Positions 14,974 to 22,779 of a stretch of DNA of 64,000 nucleotides are shown one piece after another (positions within the stretch are counted from its first letter, which is position 1; the number at the start of each line of letters is the position of its first letter). The DNA comes from JBEBVQ01 sp037190845 (GTDB lineage: Bacteria; Bacteroidota; Bacteroidia; Chitinophagales; Chitinophagaceae). The DNA is taken from positions 248,001 to 312,000 of the forward strand of contig JBBCJI010000003.1 of assembly GCA_037190845.1 (NCBI GenBank), written 5' to 3'. The notes under the pieces were generated by a model. It saw nothing but the letters and a program-made list of their open reading frames with translations, did not search any database and was not told the DNA's origin. A program made the position numbers and the translations under genes.

Positions 14974-16530
14974 ATGAACAAAGAATTGATAATCAATTCT
15001 TCCGGGGAAGGGGTAGAAATCGCCCTCCTGGAAGATAAAAAGCTCGTAGAGTTACATTATGAGCATGGGCAGAGCGAATTTTCCGTAGGTGATCTTTATC
15101 TGGGCAAGGTAAGGAAATTAATGCCGGGTCTGAACGCTGCTTTTGTAGATGTTGGCTATGAAAAAGACGCCTTTCTGCACTACACAGATCTTAGTCCTTA
15201 TTGTAAATCTCTGCTGAAATTCACAAAACAATCTGCCGGAGGTAATCCCGTATGGGGAGACGATTTTGGCCGCTTTCCCAATGAGCCGGATATCCAGAAA
15301 AACGGTAAAATAACGGAAATACTCGGCCAGAGACCCGAAGTACTGGTACAGATACTTAAGGAGCCGATTTCATCCAAAGGACCGCGCCTGAGCTGTGAAA
15401 TATCCCTACCCGGCCGCTTTCTTGTACTGACACCTTTCAACGACGTGGTAGCCATCTCCCGGAAAATACATTCGGCAGATGAACGCAAACGTCTGCAGCG
15501 TATCGTGGAGAGTATTAAGCCTAAGAATTTCGGTGTAATCGTACGGACTGCCGCCGAGGGGAAAAATACGGCAGAACTTCACTCTGATATACTGAATCTC
15601 GCCGAAATGTGGCGCGGGGTACAGCAAAACCTAAAAGGTGCCAAAGCGCCGAGGATCATCATGAGCGAGCAGGATAAAACCACATCCATCCTGCGCGATC
15701 TGCTCAATGAAAGTTTTCAGCGTATTGTAGTAAACGACAAAAAGCTGATGACCGAAACCCGTGAATACATCAGCCGTATAGCACCGGAGAAAGAAGAGAT
15801 TGTCTCCCTGCACAACACCAGCCAGCCTATATTCGACCAGTTCGGGATCACCAAACAGGTGAAAGCTTCTTTCGGTAAGACGGTAAATCTCAATAGTGGC
15901 TCTTACCTGATCATCGAGCATACGGAAGCACTGCATGTAATAGATGTAAACAGCGGGACACGCAGCGCGGATACCGGACAGGAACAAAATGCGCTTGCAA
16001 CAAATCTGGAAGCAGCACAAGAGATATGCCGTCAGATGCGTCTTCGCGATCTTGGGGGTATCATTATCATTGACTTCATTGATATGAAGCTCCCGGAAAA
16101 CAAACGCAAGCTGCTGGAGTCAATGGAAACCTATATGCAACATGACCGTGCCCGCCATACAATTCTGCCGGTTTCCAAATTCGGACTGATGCAGATCACC
16201 AGACAAAGGTTGCGGCCGGAATTGAATATCTCTACTGCGGAAGTTTGCCCTACATGCAAAGGTACCGGTAAGATCGGCCCTTCCATACTGCTGGCCGACG
16301 ATATCGAAAAAGACCTGAAGTACCTCGTCAACCAGGGGCACCGCACGCTATCTCTGCAAGTGCATCCGATACTGGAAGCATACCTGACCAAAGGACTATG
16401 GTTCAATTCTATCCGTGCAAAATGGAGTAACAGATACAAGGTAAAGCTGAAGATCATTGCCGATAACAATGCACCGATCACGCAATACCAGTTTTATGAC
16501 CAGAAAACGGAGGATCTGATCAAACTATAA
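14974..16530 (+). CDS. rng: Ribonuclease G/E family protein
   Basis: This 518-residue endoribonuclease processes rRNA and degrades mRNA. It has an S1-like RNA-binding domain near the N-terminus (GDLYLGKVRKLMPGLNAAFVDVG, about residues 35-57), the RNase-H-like catalytic region with the metal-binding aspartates in HVIDVNSGTRS and IIIIDFIDMK, and the zinc-link Cys pair in CPTCKGTGK. The length and lack of a long C-terminal scaffold fit RNase G more than RNase E. The N-terminus MNKELIINSSGEGVEIALLE is typical of the family. Confidence 0.92.
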   Translation: MNKELIINSSGEGVEIALLEDKKLVELHYEHGQSEFSVGDLYLGKVRKLMPGLNAAFVDVGYEKDAFLHYTDLSPYCKSLLKFTKQSAGGNPVWGDDFGRFPNEPDIQKNGKITEILGQRPEVLVQILKEPISSKGPRLSCEISLPGRFLVLTPFNDVVAISRKIHSADERKRLQRIVESIKPKNFGVIVRTAAEGKNTAELHSDILNLAEMWRGVQQNLKGAKAPRIIMSEQDKTTSILRDLLNESFQRIVVNDKKLMTETREYISRIAPEKEEIVSLHNTSQPIFDQFGITKQVKASFGKTVNLNSGSYLIIEHTEALHVIDVNSGTRSADTGQEQNALATNLEAAQEICRQMRLRDLGGIIIIDFIDMKLPENKRKLLESMETYMQHDRARHTILPVSKFGLMQITRQRLRPELNISTAEVCPTCKGTGKIGPSILLADDIEKDLKYLVNQGHRTLSLQVHPILEAYLTKGLWFNSIRAKWSNRYKVKLKIIADNNAPITQYQFYDQKTEDLIKL

Positions 16531-16531
16531 A

Positions 16532-16587
16532 TGATTTGAAAATGTGCGGGTATGATAGTCTGGATTTTCAAATGCTCAAATTAATAC
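16532..16587. repeat. Degenerate TTTGAAAATG / CAAATGCTCAAATTAA repeat between rng and the HsdR-N gene
   Basis: The gap contains GATTTGAAAATGTGCGGG and, in inverted orientation, TTTTCAAATGCTCAAATTAA. The halves are partly complementary and could fold. The same words occur at 2421-2465 and 55750-55788. Confidence 0.45.
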
Positions 16588-17031
16588 ATGATTCAGCTTG
16601 ATCTTACCGGAATCACATTGCCTTTAAAAAAGGAAGAAAGTAAGGTTACAGTATATGATCCGTTTCGTAAAAAGTGGATCGCATTGACACCCGAAGAGCA
16701 GGTACGTCAATACCTGGCACGCTATATGACAGATGTGCTGCAATATCCTGCCGGTATGATTGCAGTAGAAAAGAAGATTGCGGTAGGTAGCCGGAGCAAA
16801 CGATTTGATCTTGTAGTGTATGACCGCCGGCATGTACCCTGGATGCTTGTTGAATGTAAAGCACCGGAAGTAGCGATTTCAGAAAAGACACTACATCAGT
16901 TACTTAACTATCATCGTGCCATGCCATGCCGGCACTGGCTATTGAGTAACGGACACCAGCATTTTTGTGCAGACGCATCCGACCGGAGCCAGATCACCTG
17001 GCTGGTTCAGCTACCGCCCTATGACCTGTGA
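16588..17031 (+). CDS. Orphan HsdR N-terminal-like nuclease domain protein
   Basis: This 147-residue protein resembles the N-terminal endonuclease domain of type I restriction R subunits (HSDR_N). The PD-(D/E)xK nuclease core is seen in RFDLVVYD and LVECKAPEV, with the catalytic D ... E-x-K pattern, followed by a LHQLLNYHRA helix. There is no HsdM, HsdS or helicase domain nearby, so it is not part of a type I system. Similar stand-alone proteins occur in other Bacteroidota; their role is not established. The 3' end overlaps the convergent S41 protease gene by 21 bp. Confidence 0.8.
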   Translation: MIQLDLTGITLPLKKEESKVTVYDPFRKKWIALTPEEQVRQYLARYMTDVLQYPAGMIAVEKKIAVGSRSKRFDLVVYDRRHVPWMLVECKAPEVAISEKTLHQLLNYHRAMPCRHWLLSNGHQHFCADASDRSQITWLVQLPPYDL

Positions 17032-18660
17032 ATAGGCTTCTTCATTTTGAAACAACTCCAATGCTTTCCGTACCATGTTATCTACACGCATGCTGATTTT
17101 GTAATAACCCTTGTTGCGAAAAAGAATACGAGCCATCTGAGCCTTGACCTGTACTTTAAAATAGTGGGCATTGGCTGGTTTTGATAATATCCGGTTTGCA
17201 GCAGCCCTGTCGAATACAGGCAGCATACTCAGGTAATTTTTCACCAGGACATCCGTCTTGTCAAAGTTGCGATCGAAATCTTCTACAGTCTTATAATCAG
17301 CCCAGGCAGGTTGGTTAGTGGTATAATAATCCCACAATACATTTCTAAGCTCATCACTGAAAATCATGGTGAGCAAACCGGAAGCAAGACGCACCGTATC
17401 ATACGGTACAAACACATCCGGCGTGATACCGCCGCCGCCATAAACGATCCTCTGGCCGTGAGTATAATATTTTACAGTATCTGCCTGCATCAGCGTATCG
17501 CTACCAGAAAGCACACCTTCTGTAACCCGCCTGACATACTCATCCTGGTATGCCGCCCTGCCCTGTGCAAAGGGGCGCTGTATACTCCTACCGGAAGGAG
17601 TATAATATCTGGCTGTGGTAAGCCTCAGCGCAGAACCATCGTCAAGGTTGTATTGTTCCTGCACCAGCCCCTTGCCATACGTCCTGCGTCCCGCAACGAT
17701 CCCCCTGTCCCAGTCCTGAACAGCGCCTGCAATGATCTCACTGGCCGAAGCTGAGCTTTCATCTACCAGTACAATCAGTCTGCCTGCCTCAAACAGTCCC
17801 GGATCACCTGCATTATATGTTTCCCTTCTGGTCTTCCTTCCCTCTGTGTATACGATCAGATTTTTGTCTGCAAGAAGCTGATCGGAGATTTTTACAGCAG
17901 GCTCCAGGTAGCCTCCCGGATTTTGCCTTAAATCAAGGATAAGCTGAGTCATACCTGCAGACTTAAGCTCCTGAAGCCCTTTCATAAACTCATCAAAAGT
18001 TGTAGCACTAAACCGGTTGATACGTATATAGCCCGTCGCAGTATCAAGCATCAGGCTAACGTCTACACTATACAATGGTATGACATCCCTTGTCACCGTA
18101 ACATCTTTGTATTGGCCGTTCAGAGCATCTTTCACCTGTATCCGTACATCGGTATGCTGCTTGCCCCGGAGTAATGCAATAATCCCCTCCGAAGTAATGT
18201 TATTACCAGCTATCAGGCTGTCCTCCACTTTGATGAATTTATCCCCGACCTCAATACCCGCCTTCTGTGCAGGACCGCTTTCTACTACGGAAGTCACCTG
18301 TATAGTATCACGGATAATATAAAATTCAACACCGATACCGAAAAAGCTTCCTTCCAGATCTTCGTTCACACCCTGCAACTCTTCAGCCGGAATATAAACG
18401 GTATGGGGGTCTAGATGACTGATGATACCGGTAACGGCATCCCGGTACAACAGGTTTGTGTTAACCGTATCTACGTAGCGCTCTTCGATCAGGTCTATAA
18501 TCTGTTCAAGACGATCGTTGCGCATAATGATCGCCTGGATATCACGCTTATGGCGTAAAGTATCACGCAATCTGAAGCCAAGCGACATACCCAGTATCAT
18601 GATCAGGGAAAACAACAGCGGTGTCCAGACACGCAACCGGCCGGATCTTTTTTCTTCCAT
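17011..18660 (-). CDS. S41-family C-terminal processing protease (CtpA-like)
   Basis: This 549-residue envelope protease has one N-terminal membrane anchor (about residues 12-30), a PDZ domain (about 105-190, with FFGIGVEF and SGPAQKAGIEVGD) and the tail-specific protease domain. The catalytic dyad is Ser303 in ESSASASEI and Lys330 in TYGKG; the supporting LDLRQNPGG is at about 242. Such enzymes trim or degrade periplasmic proteins from their C-termini. The C-terminal region beyond residue 420 is an extra helical part common in Bacteroidota forms. A TAACTTTG box lies 17 bp upstream. It is convergent with the HsdR-N gene and divergent from the BadF kinase gene. Confidence 0.92.
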   Translation of the reverse strand: MEEKRSGRLRVWTPLLFSLIMILGMSLGFRLRDTLRHKRDIQAIIMRNDRLEQIIDLIEERYVDTVNTNLLYRDAVTGIISHLDPHTVYIPAEELQGVNEDLEGSFFGIGVEFYIIRDTIQVTSVVESGPAQKAGIEVGDKFIKVEDSLIAGNNITSEGIIALLRGKQHTDVRIQVKDALNGQYKDVTVTRDVIPLYSVDVSLMLDTATGYIRINRFSATTFDEFMKGLQELKSAGMTQLILDLRQNPGGYLEPAVKISDQLLADKNLIVYTEGRKTRRETYNAGDPGLFEAGRLIVLVDESSASASEIIAGAVQDWDRGIVAGRRTYGKGLVQEQYNLDDGSALRLTTARYYTPSGRSIQRPFAQGRAAYQDEYVRRVTEGVLSGSDTLMQADTVKYYTHGQRIVYGGGGITPDVFVPYDTVRLASGLLTMIFSDELRNVLWDYYTTNQPAWADYKTVEDFDRNFDKTDVLVKNYLSMLPVFDRAAANRILSKPANAHYFKVQVKAQMARILFRNKGYYKISMRVDNMVRKALELFQNEEAYSQVIGR

Positions 18661-18677
18661 TCTGGTAAAGCTGAATG

Positions 18678-18685
18678 CAAAGTTA
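18678..18685 (-). promoter_or_regulatory. -7 box TAACTTTG for the S41 protease gene
   Basis: TAACTTTG on the minus strand ends 17 bases before the ATG at 18660. It matches the consensus TAnnTTTG; no -33 element stands out. Confidence 0.5.
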
Positions 18686-18713
18686 ATAGCAAATAATGAT
18701 CTTCCCCGCTATT

Positions 18714-18800
18714 TAATTGGAAATGGAAAATGGAATAAAAATGGGGTAATTTGTCTTAAAAGATCGTTGTCAATTATCAATTGTCAGCTAATTTTACCAG
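18714..18800. repeat. Short-period GGAAAATGG / TCAATTATCAATTGTCA repeats
   Basis: The spacer between the divergent S41 and BadF genes contains repeated (T)GGAAATGGAAAATGG words and TGTCAATTATCAATTGTCAG. Both are simple degenerate repeats like those at 48178-48236. They leave little unique sequence for regulation. Confidence 0.45.
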
Positions 18801-18814
18801 TTAAAGAACGATTC

Positions 18815-19666
18815 ATGTCATCAATGCTGTTAGCCGAAAGTGGATCCACAAAAACCGACTGGTGCTTGATCCGGAAGGGAAAAGAACCTGTGCATTTCAG
18901 GACCACGGGCATCAACCCATACCTCCAGTCGGAGGAAATCATATATAACCTCCTGGCAGCAGAGCTGGACTGGGACTTCACAGAATATTTACCTGATTAT
19001 ATCAATTTTTACGGTGCCGGAGCCGGCAATGAGGATACACAACAACAGATCGGAAATATATTGCGTCAGTTTTTCAAAACAGAAAATGTAGAGGTACAGA
19101 GCGATATGATGGCTGCCGCCCGTTCATTATGCGGAATGCAAGCGGGTATTGTATGCATTCTGGGCACCGGCAGTAATTCCTGCTATTACAACGGCATTAC
19201 CATCAGCCGGCAACTGGCGTCTCTCGGCTATATCGCGGGAGATGAGGGCAGCGGTAATCATATGGGTAAACGGATACTTCAATACTATGCCTATCAGACT
19301 TTTGATGAAGATCTCCGGGCTTCTTTTGAGCAGATTATCACGGATACACTGCCCCAAATCCTGCACAAGCTCTATAAGGAACCTTTTCCTAACCGTTACC
19401 TGGCAGGATTCGTTCCCTTACTGGCACAAAACAGAGGGCACTATATGGTCGAAAACATCATAGAGGATTGCCTGAATGATTTCTTCATGCAGCATATCCT
19501 GAAATACCGGGAAAGCTGGAAATATCCGGTCCATTTCACAGGATCCATTTCCTGGGAATTCCGGGATGTGATTGCCCAACTGTGCTGCCAGTACGAGCTG
19601 GAAGCGGGCGATATCAGCAAAACACCCCTGGAGAGATTGATCGCTTATCATAGTCGCCTGCTTTAG
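18815..19666 (+). CDS. BadF/BadG-type ATPase, N-acetylglucosamine kinase-like
   Basis: This 283-residue protein has the ASKHA (actin/hexokinase) fold. The phosphate-1 motif LLAESGSTKTDWCLI is at the N-terminus, GTGSNSCYYNG forms phosphate-2, and GDEGSGNHMGK is the motif that in BadF-family amino-sugar kinases precedes the helical insert. It probably phosphorylates N-acetylglucosamine or a similar sugar; the substrate is inferred. Starts at ATG 18815 or ATG 18824 both fit; a much longer frame upstream is a shadow of the divergent S41 gene. It converges on the OmpA-family gene, with a strong terminator between. Confidence 0.83.
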   Translation: MSSMLLAESGSTKTDWCLIRKGKEPVHFRTTGINPYLQSEEIIYNLLAAELDWDFTEYLPDYINFYGAGAGNEDTQQQIGNILRQFFKTENVEVQSDMMAAARSLCGMQAGIVCILGTGSNSCYYNGITISRQLASLGYIAGDEGSGNHMGKRILQYYAYQTFDEDLRASFEQIITDTLPQILHKLYKEPFPNRYLAGFVPLLAQNRGHYMVENIIEDCLNDFFMQHILKYRESWKYPVHFTGSISWEFRDVIAQLCCQYELEAGDISKTPLERLIAYHSRLL

Positions 19667-19729
19667 ACTTTCCCGCTATTACTTTATTTTAGGCAACATC
19701 GTTGTGTATTGCCTTTCCTCAGATCACAT

Positions 19730-19767
19730 AAAAGAAAAGTCCCGGAAAATTCCGGGACTTTTCTTTT
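19730..19767. terminator. Strong bidirectional intrinsic terminator
   Basis: Perfect 18-bp arms (AAAAGAAAAGTCCCGGAA and its complement) enclose a 2-base loop, with T runs on both strands. It separates the convergent BadF kinase and OmpA-family genes. Confidence 0.85.
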
Positions 19768-19794
19768 CTTTTTTAACGAATCAGTCTTATAATA

Positions 19795-21546
19795 TTAACG
19801 CTGGTTGCTCAATTGCGGATGTGGCGGAGCTACAGTGCTCGGACCATCTTCACCCGGCTGAGCTGCACGGTACATTACAGAGTTCGGATCACCCGGCTGT
19901 CCGTACTGGAATATGAAGCGATTGCGGTCAATACCATGGTTATCGCTCATGTATTCCTGGATAGCATTTACACGATCCCAGCTACGTTGCTGCTGTACCT
20001 TGCTTGCATTACCCTGACCGATCAGTACGATCTTACAAGTCGGGTTAGCCTGCATCTGGGCTGCCAGCGTAGCAAGTTGTGCTTTCATCGCAGAAGTAAT
20101 GCTGCGGCTGCTTCCGGAGAATGTAATGTTACCCGCAGAGATATTGCTGCACGGAGCGGCAACAGCATCACAGTTGCACGGGCATTCACCAACACCGTCT
20201 GCATCAACCGGCTGACATTCTGTCGGCGTGATCAGTTGTTTATCCAGGTAGTCAGGTACACCATCACCATCGGTATCAAGCGGACAACCATGGCTGTCTA
20301 CAGCTACACCTTCAGGAGTGCCTGGGCATTTGTCGAACTGATCAGCGATACCATCACCGTCTGCATCAGACAGGATCGGCTCAGGCAACTTCATATGACG
20401 CGGAGCGCTCAATTCACCATAAACATGATCCAGCGGATTCAGCCAGTAGAGCGGCTCTACGTGTTTCTTGCTGCCGAGGTTAAAGTTAAGGCCAAGGGAT
20501 GTATAGTTAATTACATCTTTTTGTGTAGTGCTTACAGGAGAACCCGCAACCTGTTCAGCCCAGCGTTGCCCGTCCAGCAGATCCTGATTACCAGCAAAGC
20601 TGGTCAGACGATGCTCTATCGCGATGTTAAAGCGCTTCGATAATTTGATCTGTGCGCCGGCACCAAAGCTACCCACCCAATTGAGCGTTTTCTTACCAAA
20701 GATCGGTGTATGGCGGCTACCGCTTTCAGATTCAGCATCTGTTTCATAACTCTCATCCAGTCCGGCCCAAAGGTCTTTCTTTACATCATTTCTGCTGGCA
20801 TAAGGAATCTGCCCTGAATTTACATCATAATACTTGTTATAAACATCAGAGAACAGTTGATCATATCCATCGAAATTCCCGTCAAGAGCATTTATCCATG
20901 TTTGAGAGGCATGTGCACCAATCCCAACAAAACCATAGAAGGTCATGCCAACTTTTCCCCGATGAAAACGAATATTATTCGTAGATGCAATCAGATCCAG
21001 ATTTAGCTGGTGTGCTTCGTTTTTGTAATTATAGAATACAGGAGATCCGCCGCCGGCAGCACCATAATTATAGGTATTGTTATAACCATTCCATCCTGGG
21101 TTGTTACCATAATTGGATGATGGTTGCCAGTTCATACCCTTACCAACACCATATATGTATTGCAAGCGCGTAGAGAATGTATATCCCCAAGATTTACGTA
21201 CATGACCATGAAAACCAAAACCACCTTTAAAGCCGTTTTCCCACAATAATGTTGATGTTACATCGCCTGTTACATTATACATCCCACCCCCAACACCAAT
21301 TTCCCACATGCTCTTGGGCTTTGCAGGGAATATATACTGATGATTAAGATATTTACGATGCTGTGCCCGACGATGTTTCGGTACATAATTAGAGTCCAGC
21401 ACATCATAGCTTTCACCGCGATAAGTCATATCCCGGTTTGAATATTGTGATGCGCCTTCCTGGCCGCTGCTTTCCTGGGCAGATACCTGCTCTGTAAGCA
21501 TAACAGAGCATAAGCCCGCTAGTAATAGGTACTTCGTGTTGACCAT
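19795..21546 (-). CDS. OmpA-family outer-membrane protein with thrombospondin type 3 repeats
   Basis: This 583-residue protein has a signal peptide (MVNTKYLLLAGLCSVMLTEQVSA). A beta-barrel-like region rich in Gly, Tyr and Asn occupies about residues 80-370. Calcium-binding thrombospondin type 3 repeats follow (DADGDGIADQFDKCPGTPEG and DTDGDGVPDYLDKQ, about residues 397-440). The C-terminal OmpA-like peptidoglycan-binding domain spans about 470-555 (GQGNASKVQQQRSWDRVNAIQEYM). It would anchor the outer membrane to the cell wall. A Cys-rich linker (CPCNCDAVAAPC) is unusual. It has a consensus promoter and a strong terminator, as expected for an abundant protein. Confidence 0.88.
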   Translation of the reverse strand: MVNTKYLLLAGLCSVMLTEQVSAQESSGQEGASQYSNRDMTYRGESYDVLDSNYVPKHRRAQHRKYLNHQYIFPAKPKSMWEIGVGGGMYNVTGDVTSTLLWENGFKGGFGFHGHVRKSWGYTFSTRLQYIYGVGKGMNWQPSSNYGNNPGWNGYNNTYNYGAAGGGSPVFYNYKNEAHQLNLDLIASTNNIRFHRGKVGMTFYGFVGIGAHASQTWINALDGNFDGYDQLFSDVYNKYYDVNSGQIPYASRNDVKKDLWAGLDESYETDAESESGSRHTPIFGKKTLNWVGSFGAGAQIKLSKRFNIAIEHRLTSFAGNQDLLDGQRWAEQVAGSPVSTTQKDVINYTSLGLNFNLGSKKHVEPLYWLNPLDHVYGELSAPRHMKLPEPILSDADGDGIADQFDKCPGTPEGVAVDSHGCPLDTDGDGVPDYLDKQLITPTECQPVDADGVGECPCNCDAVAAPCSNISAGNITFSGSSRSITSAMKAQLATLAAQMQANPTCKIVLIGQGNASKVQQQRSWDRVNAIQEYMSDNHGIDRNRFIFQYGQPGDPNSVMYRAAQPGEDGPSTVAPPHPQLSNQR

Positions 21547-21591
21547 GACAGATTGTTTATGTAAAAGACTTTTGGGTTAAAAATGATATGA

Positions 21592-21622
21592 CAAAGATAG
21601 ACCAGCACTTTCAAAAAACAAA
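21592..21622 (-). promoter_or_regulatory. Consensus Bacteroidota promoter TTTG-N19-TATCTTTG of the OmpA-family gene
   Basis: On the minus strand TTTG (21619-21622) is followed after 19 bases by TATCTTTG (21592-21599). Both elements and the spacing match the -33/-7 consensus. The predicted leader is about 45 nt. Confidence 0.7.
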
Positions 21623-21762
21623 AAAACGACTATTTTTTTATTTTACTCAGTGCCTGTTGTCCTTGCAGCAACGATTGTGCCAAAAAAAAAAAATTATTGA
21701 TAGAATTAATAAAATCTTCCTCCGACTTTTGTAATCTTGAATCCCGGACACCAAGCATATTA

Positions 21763-22725
21763 ATGAAAAGCATAAATCGTGTAATTGGTAATGAACTGGA
21801 CGCATTTGAGCGGAAATTTTCGGCTAATGTAAAGGGTAGCAATCCTTTATTGGACCGTATCATGCGTTTTATCATCCGCCGGAAGGGCAAGCAGATGAGA
21901 CCTATGTTCGTTTTGCTTTCCGCCAAAATAGCAGGGGGTATCACAGAAGACACCTACCGCGCAGCATCCCTTATTGAATTACTCCACACCGCCACCCTGG
22001 TACACGATGATGTGGTAGATAATGCCATGGTTCGTAGAAATTTTTTCTCAATAAACGCATTGTGGAAAAATAAGATCGCAGTGCTGGTGGGCGACTATCT
22101 GCTGGCCAAAGGGCTTCTGTTATCTGTCGATCATGAAGATTATAAAATATTGCAGATTACCTCCCGTGCCGTAAAAGAAATCAGCGAAGGCGAGCTGTTG
22201 CAGATGGAAAAGGCCCGCAAGCTGGATATCAGCGAAGATGTATATTTCGAGATCATCAAAGCCAAAACAGCATCTCTCCTTTCAGCAGCCTGCGCCGCAG
22301 GCGCTTATTCAGCCGCTAGCGACAATACCGAAACGGAACACTTCCGGCTCTTCGGGGAAAAAGTAGGCATCGCCTTCCAGATCAAAGACGACCTGTTTGA
22401 TTATGGCGCGGATAAAATAGGTAAGCCGACGGGCATTGACATTAAAGAAAAGAAAATGACCCTTCCGCTTATATACACCTTGCAACACGCTGACCGTGAG
22501 ACACGAAGAAAGATCATCTATATCATTAAAAACAACAGTACAGACCGCCGGAAAGTAGCGGAAGTAATTAACCTGGTACAACAGTCCGGAGGGATCGAAT
22601 ATGCAGCCCGGAAAATGAAAGAATATCAGCAGGAAGCCATACATATACTGCACCAATACCCGGAAACCCCCGCCCGGCAGGCTATGGAAGAGCTGGTCAG
22701 CTTTGTTATCGAACGGGAATATTAA
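21763..22725 (+). CDS. Polyprenyl diphosphate synthase
   Basis: This 320-residue all-alpha isoprenoid synthase has both Asp-rich motifs: the first in LVHDDVVDNA, with D-D-x-x-D, and the second in QIKDDLFDYGAD. It adds isopentenyl units to make the long chain of menaquinone or another isoprenoid carrier. ATG 21763 (MKSINRVIGNELDAFE) is the best start; an in-frame ATG at 21697 would add residues from the spacer. Chain length cannot be read from sequence, though the length fits octaprenyl/solanesyl-type enzymes. Menaquinone would feed the respiratory complex encoded further right. Confidence 0.9.
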   Translation: MKSINRVIGNELDAFERKFSANVKGSNPLLDRIMRFIIRRKGKQMRPMFVLLSAKIAGGITEDTYRAASLIELLHTATLVHDDVVDNAMVRRNFFSINALWKNKIAVLVGDYLLAKGLLLSVDHEDYKILQITSRAVKEISEGELLQMEKARKLDISEDVYFEIIKAKTASLLSAACAAGAYSAASDNTETEHFRLFGEKVGIAFQIKDDLFDYGADKIGKPTGIDIKEKKMTLPLIYTLQHADRETRRKIIYIIKNNSTDRRKVAEVINLVQQSGGIEYAARKMKEYQQEAIHILHQYPETPARQAMEELVSFVIEREY

Positions 22726-22779
22726 CAGCACGGGCCATTCATCCGGTTACTCTTGTTAACTTGCATGGATTTTACACGT

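Noticed and set aside
17020..17040. Frameshift suspected where the HsdR-N and S41 genes overlap
   Set aside because: The genes are convergent and both reach full expected length, so a simple overlap explains the region.
18518..18814. Upstream extension of the BadF kinase reading frame
   Set aside because: It overlaps the start of the divergent S41 gene and its promoter; the family N-terminus begins at MLLAESGSTKTDW.
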